NCBI RefSeq assembly: GCF_033568475.1
Contig: NC_133122.1
Location: 71,447,442 to 71,511,441, forward strand
Length of the DNA: 64,000 bases
Direction of reading: 5' to 3'
From: Henckelia pumila
Taxonomy: Eukaryota > Streptophyta > Magnoliopsida > Lamiales > Gesneriaceae
The notes beneath the pieces were generated by a model. The model was not told the DNA's origin. It searched no databases and saw only the letters and a program-made list of their open reading frames with translations. How positions within the stretch are numbered: position 1 is the first letter of the stretch; each line of letters opens with the position of its first letter. The position numbers were made by a program, and so were the translations under genes. This document shows positions 1-10,600 of this stretch, piece by piece.

Positions 1-499
1 TATTTTTTTTATGTTAAATAAATATACATTAGATGTAATACTTTTAAAATAAAAACTAATAATTTGAAAAAAAAAAAAAAAAAAGCATGACTTTTGACAT
101 AAAAACTAATTTAATAATGTGACCAAAGAATCAAGTTCTTTCTAAAAGCTAAATAGATACATTGTTGTTTGCTAAGTTAGATACATTGTTGTGTGATGTC
201 TTAGCAAAGGAGATTTACCTTAAAGGGAGTACAAAAATATAATAACTGGAAGAACAAGTTATTTTTATAATATTACTGGAGAAATCTGCAAGTTTATATT
301 AAAAAAACATTGAAAACCATCCATTCTTTTACCAAGTTGAAGCCGTATAATGTATTTTAATGATGAAAACATGATAAAAACCTGCCACATAATGATTGAT
401 CACTAAATTACAACACAACACAACACAACATTAAACCAACAAAACTTGTAAGTTAAGCAATTAATGTAAACCATCCTCTTCGGTTGGACATCATACTCC
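1..499. other. AT-rich non-coding stretch
   Basis: No gene is recognisable here. There is a run of A at about 67-84 and a short CAACA-type microsatellite at about 411-431. It lies downstream of the phosphorylase fragment on the minus strand. Confidence 0.5.
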
Positions 500-693
500 T
501 CTAGCACCACAGCCACATGCGCGTGAATGAAGCTGAGTAGAGGATTCAAATTGTCCATCATTAAACTGAAATAAGTCAAAGTCCTCAGCACTAGCTTCTC
601 AGAGACAAAGGCTGTTAGTGTTCCTGATTTTGTATCCAGGAATTGGTGCATCATATGCGAGAGCTTTCATCACCTTGCCGCCAACCCATTTTT
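500..693 (-). pseudogene. Plastidial alpha-glucan phosphorylase fragment (PHS1/PHO1 type)
   Basis: Reading the minus strand from about 693 gives KWVGGKVMKALAYD, then an APIPGYK stretch, then AEDFDLFQFNDGQFE and QLHSRA. This is the conserved substrate-side region of plastidial (L-type) glucan phosphorylases, which release glucose-1-phosphate from alpha-1,4 glucans. The normal tryptophan codon in the LRLW-like segment reads TGA here, and similarity breaks down at a TGA after GARGV. No other phosphorylase exons are visible nearby. This is seen directly as a partial, broken copy of a single exon; the family assignment is from recognition of the motifs. It is probably a non-functional captured or duplicated fragment. 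It lies 4 kb from ISA3, another starch-degradation gene, but that may be coincidence. Confidence 0.7.
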
Positions 694-1643
694 TTGCTAA
701 CAAAATTTTTCATTATCGGTATCACTCGTACAATAATCTTTAACAGGACTAGTATTTTGATCTACATCTATAAAATTAGACTCTAATGTAATTAAATAAG
801 AAGCATTTGAGGCATCAGTCACCAACTGAATTGCAGGCCCACCAATGAGACAAATAAATGTTCTGTGTATCAAATATGGAACGAGAAAATAAATTTATGA
901 CAATACACAAAATAGAGAAATCGAGCACTTATGCACAAAGAAAACAACTAGAGTTTAAGCGGAGAGAAGAGTGCGGCTTACATGAATCCTCCAGCCCCAA
1001 TCTTTCAATTTTTGAGTTAAAGTGTCTAGTCATGAGCATAGTAAGAAATATTCCAAGATTCTTTGCACGACATCTACATAGTGCATGGTTTGTCCTTCAC
1101 TTGAATTGAAGGATGACATTAGACCGTATTATCTTTGTAACAGAGCCTATATATCTTGGCAAAACGTTATTTTTAGTCATAATAACTATAAGAATATGAG
1201 AATATTATTCATCCACTTTACAAGTTTTCTTATGTTTAAATTTCAAAATTTGAATATTACGCTAGGTTCAAAGAGAGCCAACAATACATCATTATACAAT
1301 ACCATAAAACATGTTCAAAGAGCCAACAAATATATTATTAGTCAAAATTGAAGTGAAACAAGGAAAACTAGAGATGCGTAGCAAACCCAAGTATTTACAT
1401 TCTACAGTATCACACAAGATAAAATGAACAAAATATCATACCTGAAATGAACAAAATTAAAATTAAAATTAAAATTAAAATTTTTAAAATGAACTTCGAA
1501 ATCAAGCAAGATGCACCCACCCATGTGCTGAGCTATTTATTTATACGATGATTACTATGTGATATGACAAAATACCAATGCCCAAGTAATAATAAACCAA
1601 ATGAACAAAAACCATTGAAAAAACATGAAACTAAAACCACCAC
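694..1643. other. Non-coding stretch between two gene fragments
   Basis: No convincing gene. Open frames on the plus strand (858-1351) have no recognisable domain and overlap each other. A short (AAAATT)n microsatellite lies at about 1455-1483. On the minus strand 700-860 may be intron or extra sequence attached to the phosphorylase fragment. Confidence 0.4.
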
Positions 1644-1868
1644 CCAATAACGATAAGCGGCAACTTCAGCAGGTGTATTTTTAGGAGGACAAAAACCCAA
1701 ACTAATCTGCTTTACAGCTTCAATTTGAATGGCCTCAGGGTCCTCCCTTGCACTCAATTCCAAAGCCAATTGAATATGATACTCCTCTACATCAGGATCC
1801 CTTGAGTTGCCAAACTCGGAATCATGCCTCACCGCGACTAAAACAACATCCAAGCTACTATTATCCAT
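1644..1868 (-). pseudogene. First exon of an EDR1-domain (Raf-like MAPKKK) protein, partial
   Basis: The minus-strand ORF starts at 1868. Residues 28-75 read EEYHIQLALELSAREDPEA, then QIEAVKQISLG, then NTPAEVAAYRYW. This is the start of the EDR1 domain found at the N-terminus of plant CTR1/EDR1-like protein kinases. Similarity stops at YRYW, where the DNA reads TGG followed by GTGGTG, a possible splice donor. No kinase domain or further EDR1 exon is seen at lower coordinates; the next coding similarity is an unrelated phosphorylase piece. I therefore call it a gene fragment, although a gene whose exons have degraded or moved cannot be excluded. Confidence 0.55.
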
Positions 1869-2010
1869 GGAATCAAAAGTTTTTACCCTTCTTTCAACTC
1901 TTGGAACATTGGATTATATTTGTTTAAATATTATATTCAAATCAAAAGTGAATATTCGATGTCAAATCCAACAAATATTTGATAGTTCTGTGCTAGAAAT
2001 CGATCAACAA

Positions 2011-2291
2011 CTAGAAATCAACAAAAAAATTCAGAAACAGATGAGCAGGAAAGAGACTCACATGCGCTGCAAAGAAATTGGTGAGAGAGCAACGTAGAAT
2101 CGGCCCTGAGCTTTCAATTTGACCAAGAGCTTATCGATCTGACTTCTGAAAAATAAGAACCCTAAATTTGTTCAAAATTATGGAAAAAAACAAATAGAAA
2201 TCGACAAAAAAAATTCAGAAACAGATGAGTAGGAAAGAAACACACATGTGCAGCAAAGAGATTCGTGAGAGAGAAAAGTAGAATCGGCCTT
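2011..2291. repeat. Imperfect tandem duplication (offset about 185 bp)
   Basis: The stretch at 2011-2106 recurs at about 2195-2291, sharing a CAGAAACAGATGAG start and a GTAGAATCGGCC end. Read on the minus strand it resembles a 5' untranslated exon followed by GT, directly upstream of the EDR1-type exon. This suggests a duplicated leader or promoter unit. Confidence 0.55.
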
Positions 2292-2369
2292 GACCTTTCG
2301 CGAGAGAGAAGAAACCCTGGGTTCTGAGAGAGACAAAGAATCTACAAAATCAAATCAACGAAGATCCAA

Positions 2370-4376
2370 TTTAATGTATTCATTTTAGACTTTGAATTTT
2401 AATGACTTTTTTTAAAGTGATTGATTCTCGACTTCTTTCAAAAAATTTGTAAACTTTTGTAGACTTTTTTTCATGGATTTTTGTTGACTTTTTATGTCTA
2501 AAATTTTTCATATAAAATATTTATTGTAAATTTTTAAATTTATATATTATTTTTATTAATTTAAAAAAAATTAATAAACCACTAATTAAATTCATAATTT
2601 TTTGTCATGTCAATTCCAAATATATATTTTATGAGTAATATTTATTTTCACTAATAAATAAGAACACTTGTATCAATAATCAATACTAGATAATTTTATA
2701 AAATAATTGTTGATAAATGATCAGTCAAAATTCCAAACAATTATGATATTTAGTAGTCTTTTATGAAAAAAACTATAATCATTATTAACTACATCATCAA
2801 CATCGATCCACATTTGATTGACTATGATATCCCTCCATGCATTAGCATTTACTTGTTGTTGTTCTTGAGTATCAAGTAATCAATCAAAGTTGTCTTCATA
2901 AACTTGTTCTGATGAAGACGATGAAGTTTCATTATCTACTTCAATCCGAAACTCATCGGAACGACGTTCCTTGTGAAAAAAATTGTGTAACCCGACATTA
3001 ACGTGCATAAAAAATCAACTCATTAGTTCTGAAAAACAACAGCAAAACCGTAGCTATATATGAGCAATAACAGTAGATCAATAGAAGATTTCAAAATAAA
3101 AACATGTTAAATTTTCTATGTTCGGATAAAATATTCAAGAACAGTTGCATGAAATAACATATAAAACTTCAGTAATCAAATCGACAAACTATATATATAG
3201 AGAAAACATTACCTCGAGTGCAAGAGCAATGGCCATTCCCACAATAAACAAAAAGAATGGCATGACGAAATCAGAAGATTGCAACCATTCCAAGGTGCAT
3301 GCCCAATCACAGGCCATTAATTATCCTTCAACATCATCAACCAAGATCATTAGCTATACACATTCCAGCTTCAGTTACGTTGCTCATAAAATTTATCAGC
3401 ATAATTATTTAGTGAAATCTTTATCTCTGACGTTGCATTCATTTTTTAATAACAATTCTTTCAAGCATCGAACCATTTACTTACATGTCATTCACAGACC
3501 GCAAATAAAAATATAATATTTGAATAGTTGCGGATTTCACATTTCCAGAAAATTAAATGAACTCCTCGTTCCCCTATTTGCAAGGTGTCTATCCAGTGAT
3601 CATTTGTCATTTGTGGATGTGAGGTGAGGCAGTATTAAGTGCACCAAGAAATTACCAAGGCTCATTCAAAAAGAAAAATTTGAACATGTTTAAGAAAATC
3701 CCCACAACCACACCATCAAATTCATTATCCTTCCGTTGAGAATTAAAAAAGCCTGAAAGTACAACAATAAACAATTCCCAATCCCTATTAATTCATCCAT
3801 CAGAACGACATAAATAGGTTCAAGGAATTGAAAGGAAAAAAGTGGTTTGAGTTTACGGCAACAGTGAGACCTCTAAAAATGTCGAGACATAACACTTTCA
3901 TCCAAAAAATTCAATTCATATTTGCATCATGCTAACATACGTAAGCGAAAATCAAAACCCAGAATATTTTTATTTGTGAAGAAAATGAGAGAAAACGTTA
4001 AAAAAAGAAGAAGAAAGAATTTTACCTGGAAGAAGACGAGAACCCTAGACTTTGAGGAAAAAGAAAAGTCTTGTCAAATCTTTGGTATAATGGGAAGAAA
4101 ATTATGGACTTTTTTTTATGGTACCTAATGCTTCAATATTTGTACATAAAGATTTTAATAGGAATCATTGAAAATCCATGAAACTTTTCAATACCACCTA
4201 ACTTTTATGGAGTTTAAAAAAGTCAAAGATTGAATACAACTTGACTTTTTAAAACTCCATGAAAATCTATTTTGAATACCACTATACTTTTATGGAGTTT
4301 GCAAAAGTGTATATTAAATACTTAAAGACTTTTAAAGTCCATAAAAATCTTTAAAAGTCTATACCCAATACACCCC
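2370..4376 (-). mobile_element. Decayed PIF/Harbinger-like DNA transposon
   Basis: The right end reads on the minus strand as GGGGGTGTATTGGGTATAG followed by ACTTTTAAAG-type motifs, next to TAA. The left end reads TTAATGTATTCATTTTAGAC followed by similar GACTTT motifs. These look like diverged inverted ends with a TTA/TAA target. Several copies of an ACTTTTATGGAGTTT motif lie just inside the right end (about 4190-4360). A Harbinger transposase C-terminal remnant lies inside. Boundaries are approximate and the left end is weak. Confidence 0.5.
2775..3008 (-). pseudogene. Harbinger transposase (HARBI1/ALP1-like) C-terminal remnant
   Basis: On the minus strand the frame from 3006-3008 reads a GLHNFFHKERRSDEFRIE segment. 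After an acidic or serine-rich linker and one in-frame stop it reads NANAWRDIIVNQMW. A LHNF segment near the end and a terminal WRD..NQMW block are typical of plant PIF/Harbinger transposases. The catalytic DDE part is not visible upstream (3009-4000). It is a dead fragment inside the element at 2370-4376. Confidence 0.5.
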
Positions 4377-4648
4377 CTAAAACTAAACGTGTAATTTTAT
4401 TTGCTGGGTTTGCCCGTCTGATAGTGAGAGCGCTGCACAAAAACGTTACTCTTTAACATTTTACTTAGCTGGTGTATCAAAATGAATTTCAATCTTTGAA
4501 ATTTCTTGTACTGTAATTGTACTGGAAAACAACAGTAACCTCCTTCATGGCTTGCACTGCCACTAGCTTCAGCTCATTCTTCCTGAACCCTACTCTGTCT
4601 CTCCTGCAATGAACGCTCAAAATCATCCGAATTTGCGATAACTTTTCC
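4377..4648 (+). promoter_or_regulatory. Proximal promoter and leader of the isoamylase gene
   Basis: Only about 270 bases separate the Harbinger right end from the start codon. No clear TATA box is seen. The leader contains two upstream ORFs: 4547-4612 (22 codons with stop, begins MACTATSFSS, in frame with the main start) and 4609-4641 (11 codons with stop). They overlap at ATGA. The transcription start is not known, so the first upstream ORF may or may not be transcribed. Confidence 0.45.
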
Positions 4649-7600
4649 ATGGAAATTCTCCATTATCCTTCAATTTTGAGCATCCATCCGAAATTCTCTT
4701 CTATTAAGTGTTTCCGGTGCCGGAAGAAGAGGTTGAATGTTGGATTGCCGGGAAAATTTTCCGCAGATACTAAAAAAGGAGTGGGTTCGTTGGTGGTGAT
4801 GAATAATGCCAGCGAAGGTGGTGAAGCAGATACCGCAGTTGTCGTCCAGACGCCTTCGACGAAGCAGCGGCGTCTTGAGGTGTTGTCCGGTTATCCTATG
4901 CCGTTTGGTGCCACCGCGAGAGACGGAGGTGTCAATTTCGTTGTCTCATCCAGCAATGCAACGTCGGCGACTTTATGCCTCATCGGTATTTCTGATTTGC
5001 CGGAGGTAAATAGAGTTTGTTCCCTTTTGCTGCATTGTTCTTGTGTGAAGTAGCCGTTCTTTTTTTCTGTTTCTGCTCTTACATAAGAATTTCACCATTA
5101 AGTCGTCATCATCACCATTGATTTCTGGTATTAATGCGTAGAAGTTCTTTTCTTTTTCCCTGTTGAGGATGGTACGTTTTGTTATAACAGCAAAAGATGT
5201 AAAATAAATGATATTTCTGTGTTGTTTCGGTTTATAACTGGTCTTGTGATCGTGAACTTAACTTTTCAGAAAAGAGTGACAGAGGAGATTGCTCTCAATC
5301 CACTGACTAATAAAACAGGAGATGTCTGGCACGTGTTTGTGAAAGGCGATCTCGAAAATATGGTCTATGGCTATAGATTTGATGGCACATTCTCACCTGA
5401 AGACGGGCTATACTTCGATTCTTCTAAAATACTGATTGATCCTTATGCCAAGGTCAGTCAGCTAATCATTTTTAGGAGAAAGATCGCGTTATATTGCATC
5501 TTAATCCATCCATTCCGTATTGGGAACAAGTATGTTGCACAGTTTGTCCTGTATGCAAAGCTAACTTATCTTAACTTGGTTGCCCATGTAGGCTGTTGTG
5601 AGCAGAGGGGAATATGGTGCTTTAGGATACAAGGGGGACAGTTGGCCCCAGATGGTGTGTTTAATGCCTTCTGCAAACAATGAGGTCTGTTATGAACCAT
5701 TGCTTATGTAAGATACCCTATCACTATAAGAGGAAAGATGTCCTTCATTGGAAAACAATTTTTCTCAAAGAAATTCACATGATCTATATATTATTAGCCA
5801 CAGTGCTAGGATTTTTATGAATGCTGTTGGGCATTGTCCATCCATGAGGTGTTTATAAAGCTTCAGGATTTCTTTATATGTCATGTTTACTTTTAATCCT
5901 AATCTTATTAATGTTCTTGTAGATATTGAGTTGGCCAAAGTAAAATTCTACCCTCTCTAAGTTAAACCTATCTAAGCAAGTGCACTTAGTTGCATAACTT
6001 CCATCTGAAATCATTTCCATGATTGATGTGACTGTCTTGTTTGGTCTGCCTCGAAATTTAATTTTGTATGAGACGATTTCTGTTCTGGCCTCTGGGATCA
6101 GTGGAAGTGGGTTTTTGTAATCAGTAAGTATACTTATCAATCCTCAATTTAGGGGTGGAAGTTCATTATTTTTTGTTGGCATAAGCTTATATATGTCAGA
6201 CTATTATCAAAATTTGATAAGAAACCTTAAGCTGTAAAATTCAACCTTGGTTCGCCTGTTTTACTTCCAAAGAGGTAGCGGAATACATTTCAAACTCATC
6301 TATATTTTGTATTTTGTTCGTGGTGCTGTTTCAGTTTGACTGGGAAGGAGATTTTCCCCTAAAGCTACCACAAAGGGATCTGGTTATTTATGAAATGCAT
6401 GTTCGTGGATTCACAAACCATGAATCCAGCAACGCAAAGTTCCCGGGAACTTACCTTGGTGTGGTGGAGAAACTCGATTATTTGGAGGTTAAGCTTCTAT
6501 TAATATTTGAATATTTTTCTTGGTAGCCATACGTTTGAGAATTTGTAATTGGTTTTATTGTCACGATAACTTTATAATTTAAGGAGTGTTTGCAAAAGAT
6601 TATGCTTTTGTAGAAGTGATTAATTTATAGATTATAAAAAAATTAAGAAAAATCAAAAGTTGGTAGTGTTTGGAAATAAATGTGAAAATCTAATAATCAA
6701 AGTTGAGTAGTATTTGATAAATAAGTGATTAAAGTGATGTTAACATTGACCTTTTTATTAGAATCACTTTTGGAGAATCATAATCACCATATGATTAGCT
6801 TTTGGATTTCAATTAAGTTAAACATAAGCTAATATATAATTGGGGTTTAAAAAACACACAAAAGTGATTAAAATGGTTTTAGAAACACACAAAAGTGATT
6901 TTTTTAAGCCAAAATCTAAAAAAATCATTTTTTAGTGATTGCAAATACTCCCTTAGAGTGTCCCAAATATAATATTATAAATCAAGCCATACTCATTGAA
7001 TTGTAAAAGTATTGCAGCCGATTCTAAGTTCTAACCAAGACTCATATGTGGAGGACGTTTGCTCTTTGCATGCAGAGATAATACGTCCCAAAAATCTTAT
7101 TTAATCTCGTACTCCCAATATTTTAGATCTGTGGTAATCAAATTGTCAATATATCCAAACGTCCATGAGACTGAATTTGGTCTTGATACAAGAAGTTCCA
7201 CAATAAAAGAAAATATGGTCCTGTAATGTAAGCAACATGGCGATTGTTCAAAAATCAAACTAAAGCCATAAAGGTTAATCATTTACAATCTTCATATTTT
7301 TTGCCAAGTGTTGTTGAACAGCTCCATTTTCTTGTCCTTTACTCTGCAGAACATTGGTGTCAACTGCATTGAACTGATGCCATGTCATGAATTCAATGAA
7401 TTGGAGTACTATAGCTACAACCCTATTCAAGGTGACTACAAGTAAGTTCGATCTCTCTCTTTCTGCATTTTTACATCATAAATTTTGGATAATTAGACTT
7501 CTTTTACCAGTTTGAGAATTGTAATGTTTAAGTTGACTGTATCCTACACTTCTGAAATGATATTCAGATATCTGTTCCATAACTTCTGGAATCATTTTCA

Positions 7601-10600
7601 GATATCTTTTCAATAACATTCATCTGGATTTTTTATGTGGTAAAATTTAGTCAAAAAATGTTTGGTGATTTATTTATTTATTTTTATTTTTTAATGCGTA
7701 GATGTCATCATTGGTGGAATGACTTCTTGTTATCTTGACCTTTTGCGTTGTTTGAATTTACGTAAATTTGTATTTCATATCATACAATCTTTTTCAGTTG
7801 CTTCCTATGTTCGTGATTGGAAATATGATGTGCTCTTCAAGCAGCTGAGGAAATAGCACCTATTCTCTGTTTAGATGACACTCTAGATGTGAAATTATAT
7901 TGCATTCAGAAGTTTGATGTGAATTTGTCATTTTTTCACCTTTACTCCTTTAACTTGGTCATTGGACTCAGAAGTTGATGTAAAAGAGAGGCAATTTCAC
8001 TGACTTGACTTCACCTGACGTGCAGAGATTCTCTTTATTTATGAAGAGTTTTTCCACAGTTATGACCAATATCCATGATCTTTCCCCATTCCCTAGTAAT
8101 TTTGATACTTTAAAATTTTATTTATCTGTAACATGATAAATTTAGAACATTTTGATCGATTTTTCTGACCTAGATTTTTTAATAAAAAATTTTAGTATTC
8201 ATAAAAATGTGAAAATATTCATTGAATATTGCAAAACTTTGTCTTTTCCAGGATGAACTTTTGGGGGTATTCGACTATCAATTTCTTTTCACCAATGGCA
8301 AGGTATTCTTTTGCTGGTTTAGGCAATCATGGCCTTGGTGCAGTGAATGAATTCAAATATCTGGTTAGAGAAGCACATAAACGAGGAATTGAGGTAACAA
8401 ATTCCGAAATCACACTTCAGCATTTGTTTTAATGATATATTTGGTGAGTTCCTCATCTGTTTTGTAGTTTAACAGGTGATTATGGATGTTGTTTTCAATC
8501 ACACTGCCGAGGGGAATGAAAATGGTCCCACCCTTTCGTTCAGGGGTCTTGACAATCTTGTCTTTTATATGACTGCACCAAAGGTATGTTTTGCAGTCAA
8601 TTCAGGTTTATCTGATCAGATGTTATGTCTGGATTATCCAAGAATTAGGTCTTTTGTTCAATGAATTTTATATGTATAATTTGCTGATTATCTTATATGT
8701 GTTAATTACCTGAGCTTGCAAGTTTGCCAGGTAACATTTTTTTCTATCAAGTCATTGGCTTCTTCCAGTGGCAAGAGCTTCATAGTTTGTACAGTTGTGA
8801 AGAATATTAGACTTTTTTTTTTTTGTGATGCATTCAATATCATGAATTTGCTACATAATTCAAATTGTGCAGTAATATGAAAGTATATTACTCTATGATT
8901 TGAGTTCATATTTGTTCACATTGGAAGTTCATGAATTAGCTCGTGAATTTTTCAATTTTAATTTATTAATTACTTGTAACAGGTTGCGTTTGGAATGATA
9001 GACTTCAGATGTATGGAGTTCAAATGTATTTTCGTATTACTAATTACTAATGTGTAAATATGTAAGGTATGAATTTTAGATTTGATATGTTGTTTCATTG
9101 TAATGATGAAACTATAATCGAAATTTATGGATTTGAAATTCATCAATCCAAACATAATCTAAATGAATTACTTACAAATTTGTTAGATGACTGGGATGTA
9201 GAAACAATCTCAATCATAATTGCTTATTTGATACTTTTCTTTATTCTTGTTGTATATGCACAAACCTGTAGTCTTAAGTTTTTCAACTGATGGTCCATGA
9301 TGATTAATCAACCATTTCACCATCAGCTTCTGATGTATAAATTTGTTGCACTGTTTACTGTGTAGTTCAAATTAAATTTCTCATCCAGGTTATGTCAACA
9401 CATAATCATGGTTTGGAAAGTTTCAAGTATACTGTGTCATCAGCTTGGAGGAAAGGGTTAATCTCAGCTATTATTGTGATTGACAAGAGTGCTTTTGCTA
9501 GATGCCCTGAAAGGAAGATCTTTCTGAATTACTTTAATCTATGTTTCGCAGGGAGAATATTACAATTATTCAGGTTGTGGAAACACCCTAAACTGCAATC
9601 ATCCCATTGTACGACAATTTATTCTGGACTGCTTGAGGTGGATTTTCTTCAAATTCAGATTATGATTCAAAGTACTGTTTTTTTCCTAGAGAATTCTGAA
9701 TAATGATATGATATGAAGTTGCTTTTTATAGTAATTTATGATTCCACTTGCTTGATGCTATAATTGTGGTAGTGGTGGTGTTGGGTAGGTGGGTAAGCGG
9801 AACATGTTGACCAGAACATGTTCTGTTCAAGATGTCAAACATTTAAACAACAGTTATTACTCCTGCTTTGTCCATTTGAGGCTTTCATCTAAATTTGGTA
9901 TGTTTGCCCTTGATGTGTACAAGCATTTGGTTACAGAGGGGTGGGTTCATAAGAATTAACGTCTACCACGCCTCTTGATTTTGCATAAGCTATTCCTCTT
10001 CGGTGATGCATTAGTGTGTTTAAATGGCACAATCTTGATTAGTGTTTGTTTAAAATTACATCTTTCCTAGCTTACAGCGCACACTTTAAGATGAGGTTGA
10101 TCGATTTGATAAACTCTTCCTATTACACTGAGTACTTCTTGCAGAAGAACTGGCACAGCGGTTGTTTTTCTATCATATGAAAAGAACATACCATAGACTC
10201 CTTTGATTCAATGCCATTAGTTACAATTACCTTAAACCTTTTCTTCTGATGTGTGCCTTATCTGTTCCAATTGTTAACACCATTGATATTTATTTATTTT
10301 CCTTAATCCATATTCTCAACAGATACTGGGTAACAGAAATGCACATTGATGGATTTCGGTTTGATCTTGCTTCTATTTTGACAAGGAGTAGCAGGTTAGT
10401 TACTTACCATCTCCTTTATATAATCTTTTGTTATAAACTTTATTGATTTCTTTCTTATTTTATTTTTTAAATCTGTCCAGCCTTTGGGATGCCGTAAATG
10501 TGTATGGCACTGCAACTGAGGGTGAGAGACTCACAACTGGAACACCTCTCAACAGCCCCCCATTGATTGACATGATTAGCAATGACCCAATACTCCATGG

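Noticed and set aside
858..1351. Two overlapping plus-strand ORFs (83 and 88 codons)
   Set aside because: No domain, no codon-use signal, AT-rich, and overlapping in different frames; most likely chance.
5874..6140. Minus-strand 88-codon ORF within ISA3 intron 3
   Set aside because: Intronic, no homology recognised, and overlaps a clearly spliced gene on the other strand.
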